This document shows, piece by piece, positions 24,664 through 33,631 of a stretch of DNA of 64,000 nt. The stretch covers positions 1 through 64,000 of the forward strand of contig CASICJ010000002.1 in assembly GCA_949373085.1 (NCBI GenBank), in the 5' to 3' direction. How positions within the stretch are numbered: position 1 is the first letter of the stretch; each line of letters starts with the position of its first letter. A model generated the notes under the pieces. It had not been told where the DNA came from, made no database searches, and saw only the letters and a list, made by a program, of their open reading frames with translations. The DNA comes from an uncultured Verrucomicrobiales bacterium. Its GTDB lineage: Bacteria; Verrucomicrobiota; Verrucomicrobiia; Verrucomicrobiales; Akkermansiaceae. The translations under genes were made by a program, and so were the position numbers.

Positions 24664-26040
24664 ATGAGACGAACAGCAATTTTAGCTCTAACGGCCTCCA
24701 TGCTATCCGCGGAAAACACCTTTCCGATGAAATTTCATAAGGCACCGAAGGCCTTGGCCAAAAACGCGGTGATAGAAGACTGGCCCCGCTTTTTTGGCCC
24801 ACGAGATAATTGCACTACAAAAGAGGGACCACTATTGAAGAAATTTCCTGAAGGTGGACTCACAAAGATCTTTGAATTAGCCCGCGGTGAATCTTATAGC
24901 TCCCCGATTATCGTTGATAGACAGCTCCTTCATTTTCACGCCATCGACTCGAAAGAAACCCTCGACTGTCACCACGCCGAAACCGGCAAGCGTCTATGGA
25001 CTTTTGAATATCCCATCGATTACCGAGATCGATATGGCTTCTCAAATGGCCCACGCTCCAGCCCGGTGGTCCATCAAAAACGAGTCTATCTAATCGGAGT
25101 CACGGCACAGCTCCACTGCCTCGATCTAAAAACCGGCAAAGTTTTATGGAAACGGGATCTTCAGGAGGAATTCAAAATTCCGCAGTATTTTTTCGGATAC
25201 GGGCCAAACCCTGCGGTTTATGGTAGTAACCTCATTATAAACGTTGGAGGGAAAGAGAAAAAAGCCAGTGGAACCTGCGTGGCAGCTCTAAATCTTGATG
25301 ACGGGAAAACAGTCTGGACCCACGAGGACAGCTGGGGAGCCTCATATGCCTCGCCCATTATTACAAAAATCCACGACCGGGACGTTGCTTTAGTTCTCGC
25401 TGCCGGAGAATCTAGACCCCCCCATGGAGGCCTCTTGGTATTAGATCCACAATCCGGAAAGCTTCTTTCACGCTTCCCATGGCGCGCTGACATTTATGAA
25501 TCAGTTCTTGCTTCAACCCCGCTATCCATATCTCACAATCAGGTTTTCATTTCAGATTGCTATGAATTAGGAGGGGTCCTTCTTAATTTTTCCAAAGACT
25601 TCACCATACAGCCGGCTTGGAAGAAACGCTTCTTTGGAATGCACATGATGACACCTCAAAAAATTGGGAACTATCTTTATGGTTTTGCCGGAAGAAACAT
25701 TCCCGACACCCAGCTGAAATGCCTAAATTTGGAGAATGGAGAAATATTAATCGAGGACGATGTAAGATGGAAAGAGGGTCAGCGCACTACGGGATTATTT
25801 CGGGGATCTTTCCTCCAAACTGAGGATCGCACTTTCTCTTTAGGCGAAGACGGGAGCTTTGTTGAACTCAAAATGACTCCGGAGAAAGTTGAAATTATCC
25901 AAAGAACCCGTTTATTTTTCGCAAAAGATTCGTGGACCCCCCCTGTTCTAAGCAACGGCCTTTTGTATACTGTTCAAAATCTGAAAGGATTCGATGGAAC
26001 TCCATCGCGATTGATTTGCTATGATTTTCGAGGAGAATAA
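24664..26040 (+). CDS. PQQ-like beta-propeller secreted protein
   Basis: 458 aa from ATG 24664, chosen because MRRTAILALTASMLSA is a signal peptide. Propeller blades with the PQQ_2 pattern are visible (LHFHAIDSKETLDCHHAETGKRLWTFEYP; LHCLDLKTGKVLWKRDL; ALNLDDGKTVWTHED). DWPRFFGPRDNCTTKEGP near the start is the usual N-terminal motif of planctomycete/verrucomicrobial members. Likely periplasmic; cofactor binding is not shown. Confidence 0.85.
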   Translation: MRRTAILALTASMLSAENTFPMKFHKAPKALAKNAVIEDWPRFFGPRDNCTTKEGPLLKKFPEGGLTKIFELARGESYSSPIIVDRQLLHFHAIDSKETLDCHHAETGKRLWTFEYPIDYRDRYGFSNGPRSSPVVHQKRVYLIGVTAQLHCLDLKTGKVLWKRDLQEEFKIPQYFFGYGPNPAVYGSNLIINVGGKEKKASGTCVAALNLDDGKTVWTHEDSWGASYASPIITKIHDRDVALVLAAGESRPPHGGLLVLDPQSGKLLSRFPWRADIYESVLASTPLSISHNQVFISDCYELGGVLLNFSKDFTIQPAWKKRFFGMHMMTPQKIGNYLYGFAGRNIPDTQLKCLNLENGEILIEDDVRWKEGQRTTGLFRGSFLQTEDRTFSLGEDGSFVELKMTPEKVEIIQRTRLFFAKDSWTPPVLSNGLLYTVQNLKGFDGTPSRLICYDFRGE

Positions 26041-26122
26041 GAAAAATCGTCAATCAAGTTTCCCTAACAATAACTTTATTATTTTTATTTGACACAACTC
26101 ATTGATGGATCACGCTTTAGTA

Positions 26123-26428
26123 ATGGCAAAAGGTAAGAAAAAGGTGAAGCGCTACAGCGCTTCTCAAAAAAAAGAGATACTTGACTTTATCACCAAGAAA
26201 GGTCGAGGAGGACAAACTAAGGCAGTTTCAAAATTTGGTGTAACAGCCGCAACTATTGCTTCATGGAGGCTCAAAGATGGCGGCTCGGGTGTGAAGACGA
26301 CAAAGGGTGCATCAAAGGAGCTGCGCGCGGTAGAGGAACTTGCTGGTCTGATCAAAGAAATCTCAACAGTTGAAGTTCGACTCGAGAAGCTCAAAAAATC
26401 TTACCAAAAGGCAAAGGCTAAACTCTAG
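26123..26428 (+). CDS. small helix-turn-helix protein
   Basis: 101 aa from ATG 26123 (an ATG at 26105 is possible). A very basic N-terminus (MAKGKKKVKRYSASQKKEIL) is followed by a homeodomain-like HTH (AVSKFGVTAATIASWRLKD), as in IS3/IS630 transposase N-termini. The rest (~55-101) is a predicted helical coiled coil (EELAGLIKEISTVEVRLEKLKKSYQKAKAKL). No transposase catalytic domain or inverted repeats are seen around it, so a stand-alone DNA-binding protein is more likely than an IS fragment. Confidence 0.65.
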   Translation: MAKGKKKVKRYSASQKKEILDFITKKGRGGQTKAVSKFGVTAATIASWRLKDGGSGVKTTKGASKELRAVEELAGLIKEISTVEVRLEKLKKSYQKAKAKL

Positions 26429-26556
26429 GTGACTAGCGAAAGATGTCGACAGATTTTCCTATCACGATCGCAGTTTCCAAAAATCCTTCCGCGGGAAGCC
26501 CAGTGCTGCGAATTTTTGTTAATCTCGGAGAAAAGCTGGCTTACTAGCCCCGGCAG

Positions 26557-27549
26557 TTAGCCACCAAGGTAGCTCATCTCAGCCTTGGGGCGTTTTACCT
26601 CTCCGCGCTCTTCGGAGTAGCGGTCGTGTCGTGTGCCCCACAAATTGTGAATGAACTCAGCGACATCCTCATCCGAAGTCGCTGACCGAAGACACTTCCG
26701 GAGATCCGCGCCCACACTCGCGAAAAGGCAGGTGAAAGCTTTGCCCTCCGCTGATACCCGTAAGCGCGAACAATCCCCACAGAAGGGTTGGCTCACCGAG
26801 GAAATGGTCCCGAACTCCCCCGCTCCATCGAGGAAACGCCATCGCTTTGCTACCTCCCCTGGATAAGCAGCAGAAACTTCCTCCACGGGGAATTGTTCAC
26901 TTACAAGTTCCAGAATTTCTTCAGCGGTCACGACCTGCCTGGTATCCCAACCATTGGTCTCACCTACGTCCATAAATTCGATAAATCGGAGAACGACTCC
27001 AGCATCATGGCTCCAGCGGATCATTGGAACAATTTCCTGCTCATTGACTCCACGTTGAACCACCATGTTGACCTTCACCGAAAGACCGGATTCCTGAGCC
27101 GAGCGAATCCCTAAAAGAACTCGATCAACTTTGGCCCCCACTCCATTCATTTTTGCAAAAGTCTCTTCATTCAAAGCATCGAGACTGACGGTCACCCGGT
27201 CCAGACCCGCTGCAACTAGGCTTTCAGCATGATGATTCAACAAGATGCCATTCGTCGTCATGGCCAAGTCCTCGACTCCCGGGACTGCTGCAATCATAGC
27301 AACCAGATCCTCAACTCCTCGGCGCAAAAGGGGTTCCCCACCTGTCAATCGAACTTTGCTCACGCCTAATCCAACACTAACCCTTACTGTTCTAACTATT
27401 TCATCGAAATTTAAAATCTCATCACGTGGCAAGAACTGGTAGCCAGGCCCAAAAACTTCGATCGGCATACAATAACGACACCGAAAATTACAACGGTCGG
27501 TCAAAGACAGCCTCAAATCACGCAAGGGTCTCTGCAGTTGATCTAGCAT
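26557..27549 (-). CDS. moaA: GTP 3',8-cyclase (molybdopterin synthesis)
   Basis: 330 aa. Radical SAM enzyme of molybdenum-cofactor synthesis. N-terminal cluster motif CNFRCRYC (with RLSLTDRCNF) binds the SAM-type [4Fe-4S]; C-terminal Cys residues CGDC...FTCLF bind the second cluster; the catalytic Gly-Gly tail (SYLGG) is intact. It lies 48 bp downstream of lpxK on the same strand. No other moa gene is in the window. Confidence 0.95.
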   Translation of the reverse strand: MLDQLQRPLRDLRLSLTDRCNFRCRYCMPIEVFGPGYQFLPRDEILNFDEIVRTVRVSVGLGVSKVRLTGGEPLLRRGVEDLVAMIAAVPGVEDLAMTTNGILLNHHAESLVAAGLDRVTVSLDALNEETFAKMNGVGAKVDRVLLGIRSAQESGLSVKVNMVVQRGVNEQEIVPMIRWSHDAGVVLRFIEFMDVGETNGWDTRQVVTAEEILELVSEQFPVEEVSAAYPGEVAKRWRFLDGAGEFGTISSVSQPFCGDCSRLRVSAEGKAFTCLFASVGADLRKCLRSATSDEDVAEFIHNLWGTRHDRYSEERGEVKRPKAEMSYLGG

Positions 27550-27597
27550 CCTATGACTTTCTCCCCTCCTCCAAAAATTGCGAGTGCAATTCTTCTT

Positions 27598-28815
27598 TTA
27601 GGCGGACTCAGGCCGACCCAAGCGCTCTTCGGCCCAGTCCTCAGGCTCCCGCGAAACGCGCTCACAAATTCTCTCTAGGCACTGCTCCCAAACCTCTTCT
27701 CCTTCGAGAATTCGCACTTCAATACGCAAGTAGTAAATTGGAACATCAACCTTGTGTGGTTTTGGAAATCGAACGGCGTCCTTTTCAGTCGTTACGATCA
27801 TGTCGACACCCCTGGTGATACATCGATCCATAAATGGCTCGATCTCATCGGAAGTAAAAGCGTGATGGTCGGAAAAGGTCGTGTGGAACATCACTTTCCC
27901 ACCCAATTGTTTGAGAAGACTATCGAAGCTTTCCGGCTGCGCGATACCCGAAATCGCTCCTATATACTTACCCTCCAGGGCGTCCAATGAAAGCACCTCA
28001 TCACTAAAAACTCCTTGGAGGTGCTTGGGCCCGTGAGTACACTGCAATATCTCGGCCTCTTTATTATATCTTCGAATCCGCTTGATCAAATCGCCCTGGG
28101 GCTTTCCGTCACACTTCGTGATGAAAATATAATCGGCCCGGCAAAGATTACGCGGAGGCTCCCGCATCGTTCCTCGGGGCAAGATATAACCATTTCCAAA
28201 CGGAGCGTTCTGGTCTACGAGAATCACATCAAGGGAATGGTCGAGATCAAGATACTGCAAACCATCATCCAATAACAAAGTATCTGCTCCCAATTCCTTT
28301 ACCGCAAAACGACCACCACGCACTCGGTCCCGATCGACCACTACGGAGACCCCAGATAGATTTGTAGCCAACATAAACGGTTCATCACCAGCATACTTCG
28401 CCCCAAGAAGAACTTCCCGACCGTCGCTCACAATTTTAGGCGGACTAGTGACAGTTTCTCCTGTTTCAGGATTGGTCCATCGCTGCTGTTTTTTAAGTTC
28501 AGAGCTTTTATATCCACGGCTTAATATCGCAACTTTCCGGCCCTTCGCCGTAAGCTCTTTCGCAAATCTTTCCACCACCGGAGTTTTCCCGGTTCCTCCA
28601 ACCGTGATATTTCCGATACTCACCACCATCGTACCTAAACTAGACCGATCCTTCCATCCACTGCGAAAAAAGCGGAGGCGCAAATTGACACCAAAACGGT
28701 AAACCCAAGAAAGCCCACGGAGGACAATTCGCACAAGAGAGGGGCCAAGCCCTCGGGCCCGGCCAAAAATGACATCAGTCGCCCACTTCTCGAGCTCATT
28801 ATTATCACTCGCCAT
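27598..28815 (-). CDS. lpxK: tetraacyldisaccharide 4'-kinase
   Basis: 405 aa from ATG 28815 (a GTG at 28854 is possible). It phosphorylates the lipid A precursor at the inner membrane. The Walker A motif is SIGNITVGGTGKTP (~75-88), with the further conserved regions AILSRGYK, GDEPFMLA, DDGLQYLDLDHSLDV and TTEKDAVRFP. It shows the organism makes lipid A, consistent with waaA at the other end of the window. Confidence 0.94.
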   Translation of the reverse strand: MASDNNELEKWATDVIFGRARGLGPSLVRIVLRGLSWVYRFGVNLRLRFFRSGWKDRSSLGTMVVSIGNITVGGTGKTPVVERFAKELTAKGRKVAILSRGYKSSELKKQQRWTNPETGETVTSPPKIVSDGREVLLGAKYAGDEPFMLATNLSGVSVVVDRDRVRGGRFAVKELGADTLLLDDGLQYLDLDHSLDVILVDQNAPFGNGYILPRGTMREPPRNLCRADYIFITKCDGKPQGDLIKRIRRYNKEAEILQCTHGPKHLQGVFSDEVLSLDALEGKYIGAISGIAQPESFDSLLKQLGGKVMFHTTFSDHHAFTSDEIEPFMDRCITRGVDMIVTTEKDAVRFPKPHKVDVPIYYLRIEVRILEGEEVWEQCLERICERVSREPEDWAEERLGRPESA

Positions 28816-29023
28816 CGGTGGTTGGTTATAGTCGCAATTCTTCCGACTTGCCACCTTCTTTATGAATTAGAGCTCTTCACAACAGCCAGAAGATGATTGA
28901 AAAATGAGAACCTTCTGATCAACAAAATCCTGAATGCTAAAAATAATGCATTTCTTCATGGCATTACCTGAAAAATAAGGCATCCTTCAATAAGCAAATT
29001 CTAACCCACGTTAAACGAACCAA

Positions 29024-29659
29024 ATGAAAACATACCAAACGCTTATGGTCGCGCTTACTGCCGGAACCCTTACTCTGGTTTCCTGCTCTCCCATCCAGCA
29101 ACAATATGGCCTCGGTGGATCCGCGGCAGGTGCAGCATTAGCAACTGTTACTGGTGGCAATAGGACAGATATCGCTCGATCTCCAGCTCTCGGTGGGGCA
29201 GCTGGAACAGGCTACGCAATCTATAAGGAGCGACAAAATGGAATTAATGGGTCCTATCCGACCGGAAGTTACACTGTCCAACCCCCCACAACAGCTCCAG
29301 CTCCCATAACAGCTCCAGCTCCCACAACAGCTCCAGCTCTCACAACAGCCCCAGCTCCCACAACAGCTCCAGCTCCCACAACAGCTCCAGCTCTCACAAC
29401 AGCCCCAGCTCCCACAACAGCTCCAGCTCCCACAACAGCTCCAGCTCCCACAACAGCTCCAGCTCCCACAACAGCTCCAGCTCCCACAACGGCTCCAGCC
29501 CCAATAAATCGGAATTATCCGACCGCACAGCCAACCGGAACTCCGGGTGTTGTTATCAGCCCCCACAAACCTTATAACAAAATTCGAACTACTGGATTGA
29601 AACCTGGACAGCTTGCAACTGATCCAACTACACAGAAAATCTTCGTCGTTCCCAATTAA
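29024..29659 (+). CDS. lipoprotein with 12 TTAPAP repeats
   Basis: 211 aa. Lipoprotein signal MKTYQTLMVALTAGTLTLVSC (lipobox LVSC). Residues ~25-70 are a Gly/Ala-rich glycine-zipper-like segment (GLGGSAAGAALATVTGG; GGAAGTGYAIYKE). Residues 89-160 are twelve 6-residue units, mostly TTAPAP, with ITAPAP once and TTAPAL twice. The C-terminal ~45 residues (NYPTAQPTGTPGVVISPHKP..., ending KIFVVPN) are unique. It may be an envelope spacer lipoprotein; function inferred only from composition. Confidence 0.75.
   Translation: MKTYQTLMVALTAGTLTLVSCSPIQQQYGLGGSAAGAALATVTGGNRTDIARSPALGGAAGTGYAIYKERQNGINGSYPTGSYTVQPPTTAPAPITAPAPTTAPALTTAPAPTTAPAPTTAPALTTAPAPTTAPAPTTAPAPTTAPAPTTAPAPTTAPAPINRNYPTAQPTGTPGVVISPHKPYNKIRTTGLKPGQLATDPTTQKIFVVPN
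29288..29503 (+). repeat. 18-bp tandem repeat, 12 copies
   Basis: Unit ACAACAGCTCCAGCTCCC, in frame, 12 copies. Variants (CTC for CCC, GCC for GCT) recur at a spacing of three units, so part of the array grew as a 54-bp block. Copy number is likely to vary between strains by slippage. Confidence 0.95.
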
Positions 29660-29677
29660 CAAGAAAGATTCTAAATG

Positions 29678-29719
29678 CAAAAAAAGAGCCGCTTCGAAAA
29701 ATTCGAAGCGGCTTTTTTT
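29678..29719. terminator. strong bidirectional terminator
   Basis: Stem AGCCGCTTCGAA (29687-29698) / TTCGAAGCGGCT (29702-29713), flanked by A-run on the left and T7 on the right. It sits between convergent genes (stop at 29659 plus, stop at 29738 minus) and works in both directions. Confidence 0.95.
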
Positions 29720-29737
29720 AGATCTCCTCTCTGATTT

Positions 29738-31093
29738 CTAGATTTTTTTAAGCGCGCCAGTCGAATCTCCGAAGCTCTTGGCATTGGAACCAAATTCGTT
29801 AAGCATCCGAACATAAAGGTTAGACAAAGGAACTTCCTCACCGAGATCAACGTGACGGCCGGTCTCGAAGGCACCTCCTCCGTTTCCAGCCAAGATAACC
29901 GGAAGATCGCTATGGCTATGGCGGTCGCCATCCGCAATTCCACTGCCGTAAACGATCATGGAGTTATGGAGCAATGACGTCCCATCAACATCCTCAGTCC
30001 CCTTCATTTTTTCCATAAAGTAGGCTAATTGTTCAATGTAGTATTGATCGATTTTTTGGATTTTGTCCAAATTTTCCTTACGGCGCTTATGGTGGGAAAT
30101 ATGGTGGTGCCCTTCAGAGACTCCGATCTCTTTAAAAGAACGATTACTGCCATCGTGAGCTAAGAGAAAGGTCGAAATACGGGTGCTATCAGTCTGGAAG
30201 GCTAAGACCATCATGTCCATAAGAAGGCGCATATGATCCCTGTAATTTTTCGGCTGACCTTCGGGCGCGCTCACGCCCGGGTCGAGTGATCTACCCAATG
30301 ATTCACTCTTTTGAATCTTGCGCTCAATTTCTCGCACTCCTGTGAGGTATTCCTCAAGCTTGTGCTGATCATTCCGGCCTAGTTGTTTGTGCATTGCTTT
30401 AGCATCATCCGAGATGAAATCTAGAATGGACTTCTGGGTCGCGCGGCGTTGAACGAGCCCTCTTGTTCGCTCTTCTGCCGAACCTGCCCCAAAAAGGCGT
30501 TCAAAAACGAGACGTGGATTAGCCTCTGGCGTGTTAGGCTGATTTTCCGATCTCCACGAAAGGTTGAATTGGTATGCACAAGAGTATCCTGAGTCACACC
30601 GTCCGGACTTCCTTACCCCATCACAGGTTAGCTCGAGCGAAGGCAAACGAGTCTTGTCACGGACGAGCTGCGCCGCAATCTGATCGACTGAAGTGCCCAC
30701 CTTGATATCAGAACCTGATGTCTTCTTGGCACGCTGGCCTGTGAGAAAAGTAGCACCACCCCGAGCATGATCTCCCCCGCCATCCTTTCCAGGGGTGGCG
30801 TTTTCATGCGATAATCCAGAGTAGATTTGCATATCCCCTTTCAGCCCCTCAAGCGCCTTCATACTCTTGCCTAGCTGGTAGTTACTCCCCTTTCCCGTCG
30901 GCTTCCAATGCTCAAGGTTCACTCCATTGGGAATATAAAGATAGGCCATACGCAGCGGACTGCCATTCGAAGTCGAAGCAATCCCCTTTGTACTAGCTGC
31001 CATAAGAGGAGTCATCGACTCCAAAGCAGGCAGCCCAACTGCTGCTCCGACCCCCCGGAGAAATCTCCGGCGATCTAATTTCGTCCGATTCAT
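29738..31093 (-). CDS. DUF1552 secreted protein
   Basis: 451 aa. Tat-type start MNRTKLDRRRFLRGVGAAVG. DUF1552 fills the rest: AYLYIPNGVNLEHW; YSGLSHENATPGKDGGGDHARGG; LLAHDGSNRSF; MIVYGSGIADGDRHSHSDLPVILAGNGGGAF. The family is related to DUF1501/alkaline-phosphatase-like proteins and usually paired with DUF1588/DUF1592 cytochrome-like genes; no such partner lies next to it here. Confidence 0.9.
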   Translation of the reverse strand: MNRTKLDRRRFLRGVGAAVGLPALESMTPLMAASTKGIASTSNGSPLRMAYLYIPNGVNLEHWKPTGKGSNYQLGKSMKALEGLKGDMQIYSGLSHENATPGKDGGGDHARGGATFLTGQRAKKTSGSDIKVGTSVDQIAAQLVRDKTRLPSLELTCDGVRKSGRCDSGYSCAYQFNLSWRSENQPNTPEANPRLVFERLFGAGSAEERTRGLVQRRATQKSILDFISDDAKAMHKQLGRNDQHKLEEYLTGVREIERKIQKSESLGRSLDPGVSAPEGQPKNYRDHMRLLMDMMVLAFQTDSTRISTFLLAHDGSNRSFKEIGVSEGHHHISHHKRRKENLDKIQKIDQYYIEQLAYFMEKMKGTEDVDGTSLLHNSMIVYGSGIADGDRHSHSDLPVILAGNGGGAFETGRHVDLGEEVPLSNLYVRMLNEFGSNAKSFGDSTGALKKI

Positions 31094-31405
31094 GCGCCTA
31101 CAATACCTTTTCTGGTCAATTTATCTCGCAGAATTTTCTCAAAATCCCCCGACCCCCCAATTCTAAGGGCATGAGTTCCTCAAAAAACCTAAATTGGCAT
31201 CAGCATAACAGGTGTTGATAGCCACGCGCTCATGACAATAAAACCGCTTCACAGCAGATCTAGCAAAAGCGCATAAACTTTTGACGGCTTCTATCCATAG
31301 TATGGCAAAAAGACCCCCTACTTTGAAGCGCAGTCAGGCCCATCAGCACCTCCGCTTTTGATTGATTATGGTTTTACTAACGCCGTTTCTACCTAGACTC
31401 CCGCC
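31094..31405. other. 312-bp intergenic region
   Basis: Lies between the divergent DUF1552 and apt genes and must hold both promoters. It is AT-rich near 31230-31300. I see no RNA gene, hairpin or long ORF, and no promoter pair clear enough to name. Confidence 0.5.
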
Positions 31406-31930
31406 ATGCCCACCGCAGCTGACCTTGATGCCGCCATTCGCGATGTTCCCGACTTCCCGAAACCTGGGATCCTCTTCAAAGATATCACTCCAATTCTAGG
31501 GGATCCGGAACTCTTCAGGGCTTCGCTTGAACTGTTGGCGGAAACCGCTGGAGACACCAAAATCGATAAAGTTGTCGGGATTGACGCCCGGGGATTTATC
31601 TTCGCAGCGGGAGTCGCTCATATTCTCGGAGCCGGATTTGTTCCCGTTCGCAAAAAAGGTAAACTTCCATGGACGACCCATCAAATGGCCTATAGTCTGG
31701 AATATGGAGAGGATATCGTTGAAATTCATACCGACGCCGTGAAACCAGGCGAAAAAATCCTTTTGATCGATGACCTTCTCGGAACCGGTGGCACCGCCGC
31801 GGCCGCAATTAAGCTTCTAAAAGCGCTTGATGCCGAAATTGTTGGAATTTCATTCCTGATCGAACTAGCAGCGTTGAATGGTCGTGACGTTCTCGGGCAT
31901 TCAGATATCCAATCACTTCTTCGCTACTAA
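31406..31930 (+). CDS. apt: adenine phosphoribosyltransferase
   Basis: 174 aa, usual length. Purine salvage: adenine + PRPP to AMP. FPKPGILFKDITP at the N-terminus, VVGIDARGFIFAAGVA, and the PRPP loop ILLIDDLLGTGGTA (~118-131) are diagnostic. It is followed by pgi after 3 nt, so the two are co-transcribed. Confidence 0.95.
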   Translation: MPTAADLDAAIRDVPDFPKPGILFKDITPILGDPELFRASLELLAETAGDTKIDKVVGIDARGFIFAAGVAHILGAGFVPVRKKGKLPWTTHQMAYSLEYGEDIVEIHTDAVKPGEKILLIDDLLGTGGTAAAAIKLLKALDAEIVGISFLIELAALNGRDVLGHSDIQSLLRY

Positions 31931-31933
31931 CTT

Positions 31934-33484
31934 ATGACCTTTAAAACATACGCCGATACCCTTCTGCGCTACCCAGATCTCGGGTTCAGCCTCGATCTCT
32001 CCCGAATGAATATCCCGGAGAGTCTCGAGAGTAATATGCAGCCCCAAATTCAGAAAGCGTTCTCCGATCTCAAAGCTCTTGAGGCAGGTGAAATTGCGAA
32101 CTCCGATGAGGGTCGTATGGTCGGGCACTATTGGCTCAGAGATCCTGACCTCGCTCCGAACGATGAGATTCGCAGCCAAATCACCGAGCCAATCAAGGCC
32201 ATCAAAGAATTTGCCTCGATGATCCCAACCGGGGAAATCGCTCCCCCTTCCGGCGGAGTCTTTAAGAACATCCTCATTATCGGAATTGGAGGCTCGGCCC
32301 TCGGCCCCCAACTCATCAACGATGCCCTCGGTCAGCTTGACGAAATCCGCCCCTTCTTTTTCGACAACACCGATCCGGATGGAATGGACCGCGACCTCAA
32401 GGAAATTGGCCGCGACTTGAACAAGACACTGGCCATTGTGATTTCAAAATCCGGCGGCACGCCCGAAACCCGCAACGGAATGCTTGAAGCGAAGCACGCT
32501 TACGAGGAGGCCGGGCTCGATTTTGCCAAGCATACTATCGCGGTCACTGGCGAAGGATCCAAGTTGGATCAATTCGCGCGCGAAGAAGGATTCATCACCA
32601 CTTTCCCCATGGAAGACTGGGTCGGCGGCCGGACTTCGGTTCTTTCGACGGTGGGCTTAGTCCCAATGGCAATTCAAGATATTGACTTCGAGGAAATGCT
32701 TGCCGGGGCAAAGGAGATGGACAAATTAACCCGCTCGACCGACGTGAAAAGTAATGCGGCGATGCGACTAGCCTTGGCTTGGCATCACGAAGGAAACGGA
32801 AAGGGCGAACGCGACATGGTCGTGCTTCCCTACAAGGATTCACTTGTTCTTTTCTCCAAGTATCTCCAGCAGTTGATTATGGAATCCCTTGGCAAAGCGG
32901 ACGATCTTGCGGGGAACTCCGTAAACCAAGGAATTGCGGTTTACGGCAATAAGGGATCGACCGATCAGCACGCCTATGTGCAACAGCTTCGCGACGGACT
33001 TCACAACTTTTTTGCAACCTTCATCGAGGTGCGTAAGGGGCGCTCGGGTCCTTCCATCACGATCGAAGGCGAGAACACCTCCGCTGATTACCTACAGGGT
33101 TTCCTCAGAGGCACCCGACGCGCCCTGTACGAAAACGGCCGTCACTCGGTGTTGATTTCAATCGAAGAAGTGAAACCCCGAACCCTCGGCCACCTCATCG
33201 CCCTGTTTGAGCGGACGGTAACCTTTTATGCCTCTCTCGTGAATATTAACGCCTACCACCAACCGGGTGTCGAAGCTGGTAAAGCAGCGGCAACCGAGTT
33301 CCTCGACATGCTCAATGAGGTCCGTGGGCACCTGACTGCCGACCGAAAAAGCGCGGAAGATGTCGCCACCGCGATCAGCTGCGACCCAGAAGAGGTCTTC
33401 CACGCCTTGGTTCATCTCGCATCTAATGGAGAAGCGACTCATTCGCGTGGAGAAAATCCCATAGACGACCGATTCTTTCTTTAG
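31934..33484 (+). CDS. pgi: glucose-6-phosphate isomerase
   Basis: 516 aa. Interconverts glucose-6-P and fructose-6-P. Two SIS regions: IGIGGSALGPQLI (~116-128) and ISKSGGTPETRN (~170-181). The C-terminal signature-like part is HQPGVEAGKAAATEFLDML, with the catalytic Lys in GVEAGK. The N-terminal ~90 residues differ from the E. coli type, as seen in the chlamydial/verrucomicrobial branch. Confidence 0.93.
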   Translation: MTFKTYADTLLRYPDLGFSLDLSRMNIPESLESNMQPQIQKAFSDLKALEAGEIANSDEGRMVGHYWLRDPDLAPNDEIRSQITEPIKAIKEFASMIPTGEIAPPSGGVFKNILIIGIGGSALGPQLINDALGQLDEIRPFFFDNTDPDGMDRDLKEIGRDLNKTLAIVISKSGGTPETRNGMLEAKHAYEEAGLDFAKHTIAVTGEGSKLDQFAREEGFITTFPMEDWVGGRTSVLSTVGLVPMAIQDIDFEEMLAGAKEMDKLTRSTDVKSNAAMRLALAWHHEGNGKGERDMVVLPYKDSLVLFSKYLQQLIMESLGKADDLAGNSVNQGIAVYGNKGSTDQHAYVQQLRDGLHNFFATFIEVRKGRSGPSITIEGENTSADYLQGFLRGTRRALYENGRHSVLISIEEVKPRTLGHLIALFERTVTFYASLVNINAYHQPGVEAGKAAATEFLDMLNEVRGHLTADRKSAEDVATAISCDPEEVFHALVHLASNGEATHSRGENPIDDRFFL

Positions 33485-33631
33485 GCAGTAAAAAGGTCAG
33501 GCTTCTCGCATGGTCCCAAACAAACAAAGACACTAGTGGCCATTTTTCTTTAGCGATAAATCTCTATTCAAAACTCCCTTCTGGTTAATTGGAGGTTTTC
33601 GAGAACTCTCATCCTGTTCATAGTCCCTCCC

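Noticed and set aside
26123-26428. Insertion-sequence fragment
   Set aside because: HTH resembles transposase N-termini, but there is no catalytic domain, inverted repeat or target duplication nearby, and the ORF is complete.
26442-26546. 35-codon plus-strand ORF downstream of moaA
   Set aside because: No family, no clear ribosome site, and the length is expected by chance.
29288-29503. CRISPR-like array
   Set aside because: Units are contiguous with no spacers and stay in frame within a lipoprotein gene.
29269-29680. Minus-strand Cys/Ser/Trp/Gly-rich ORFs opposite the TTAPAP array
   Set aside because: They are mirror reading of an 18-bp tandem repeat, with no ribosome site and no sensible composition for a protein.
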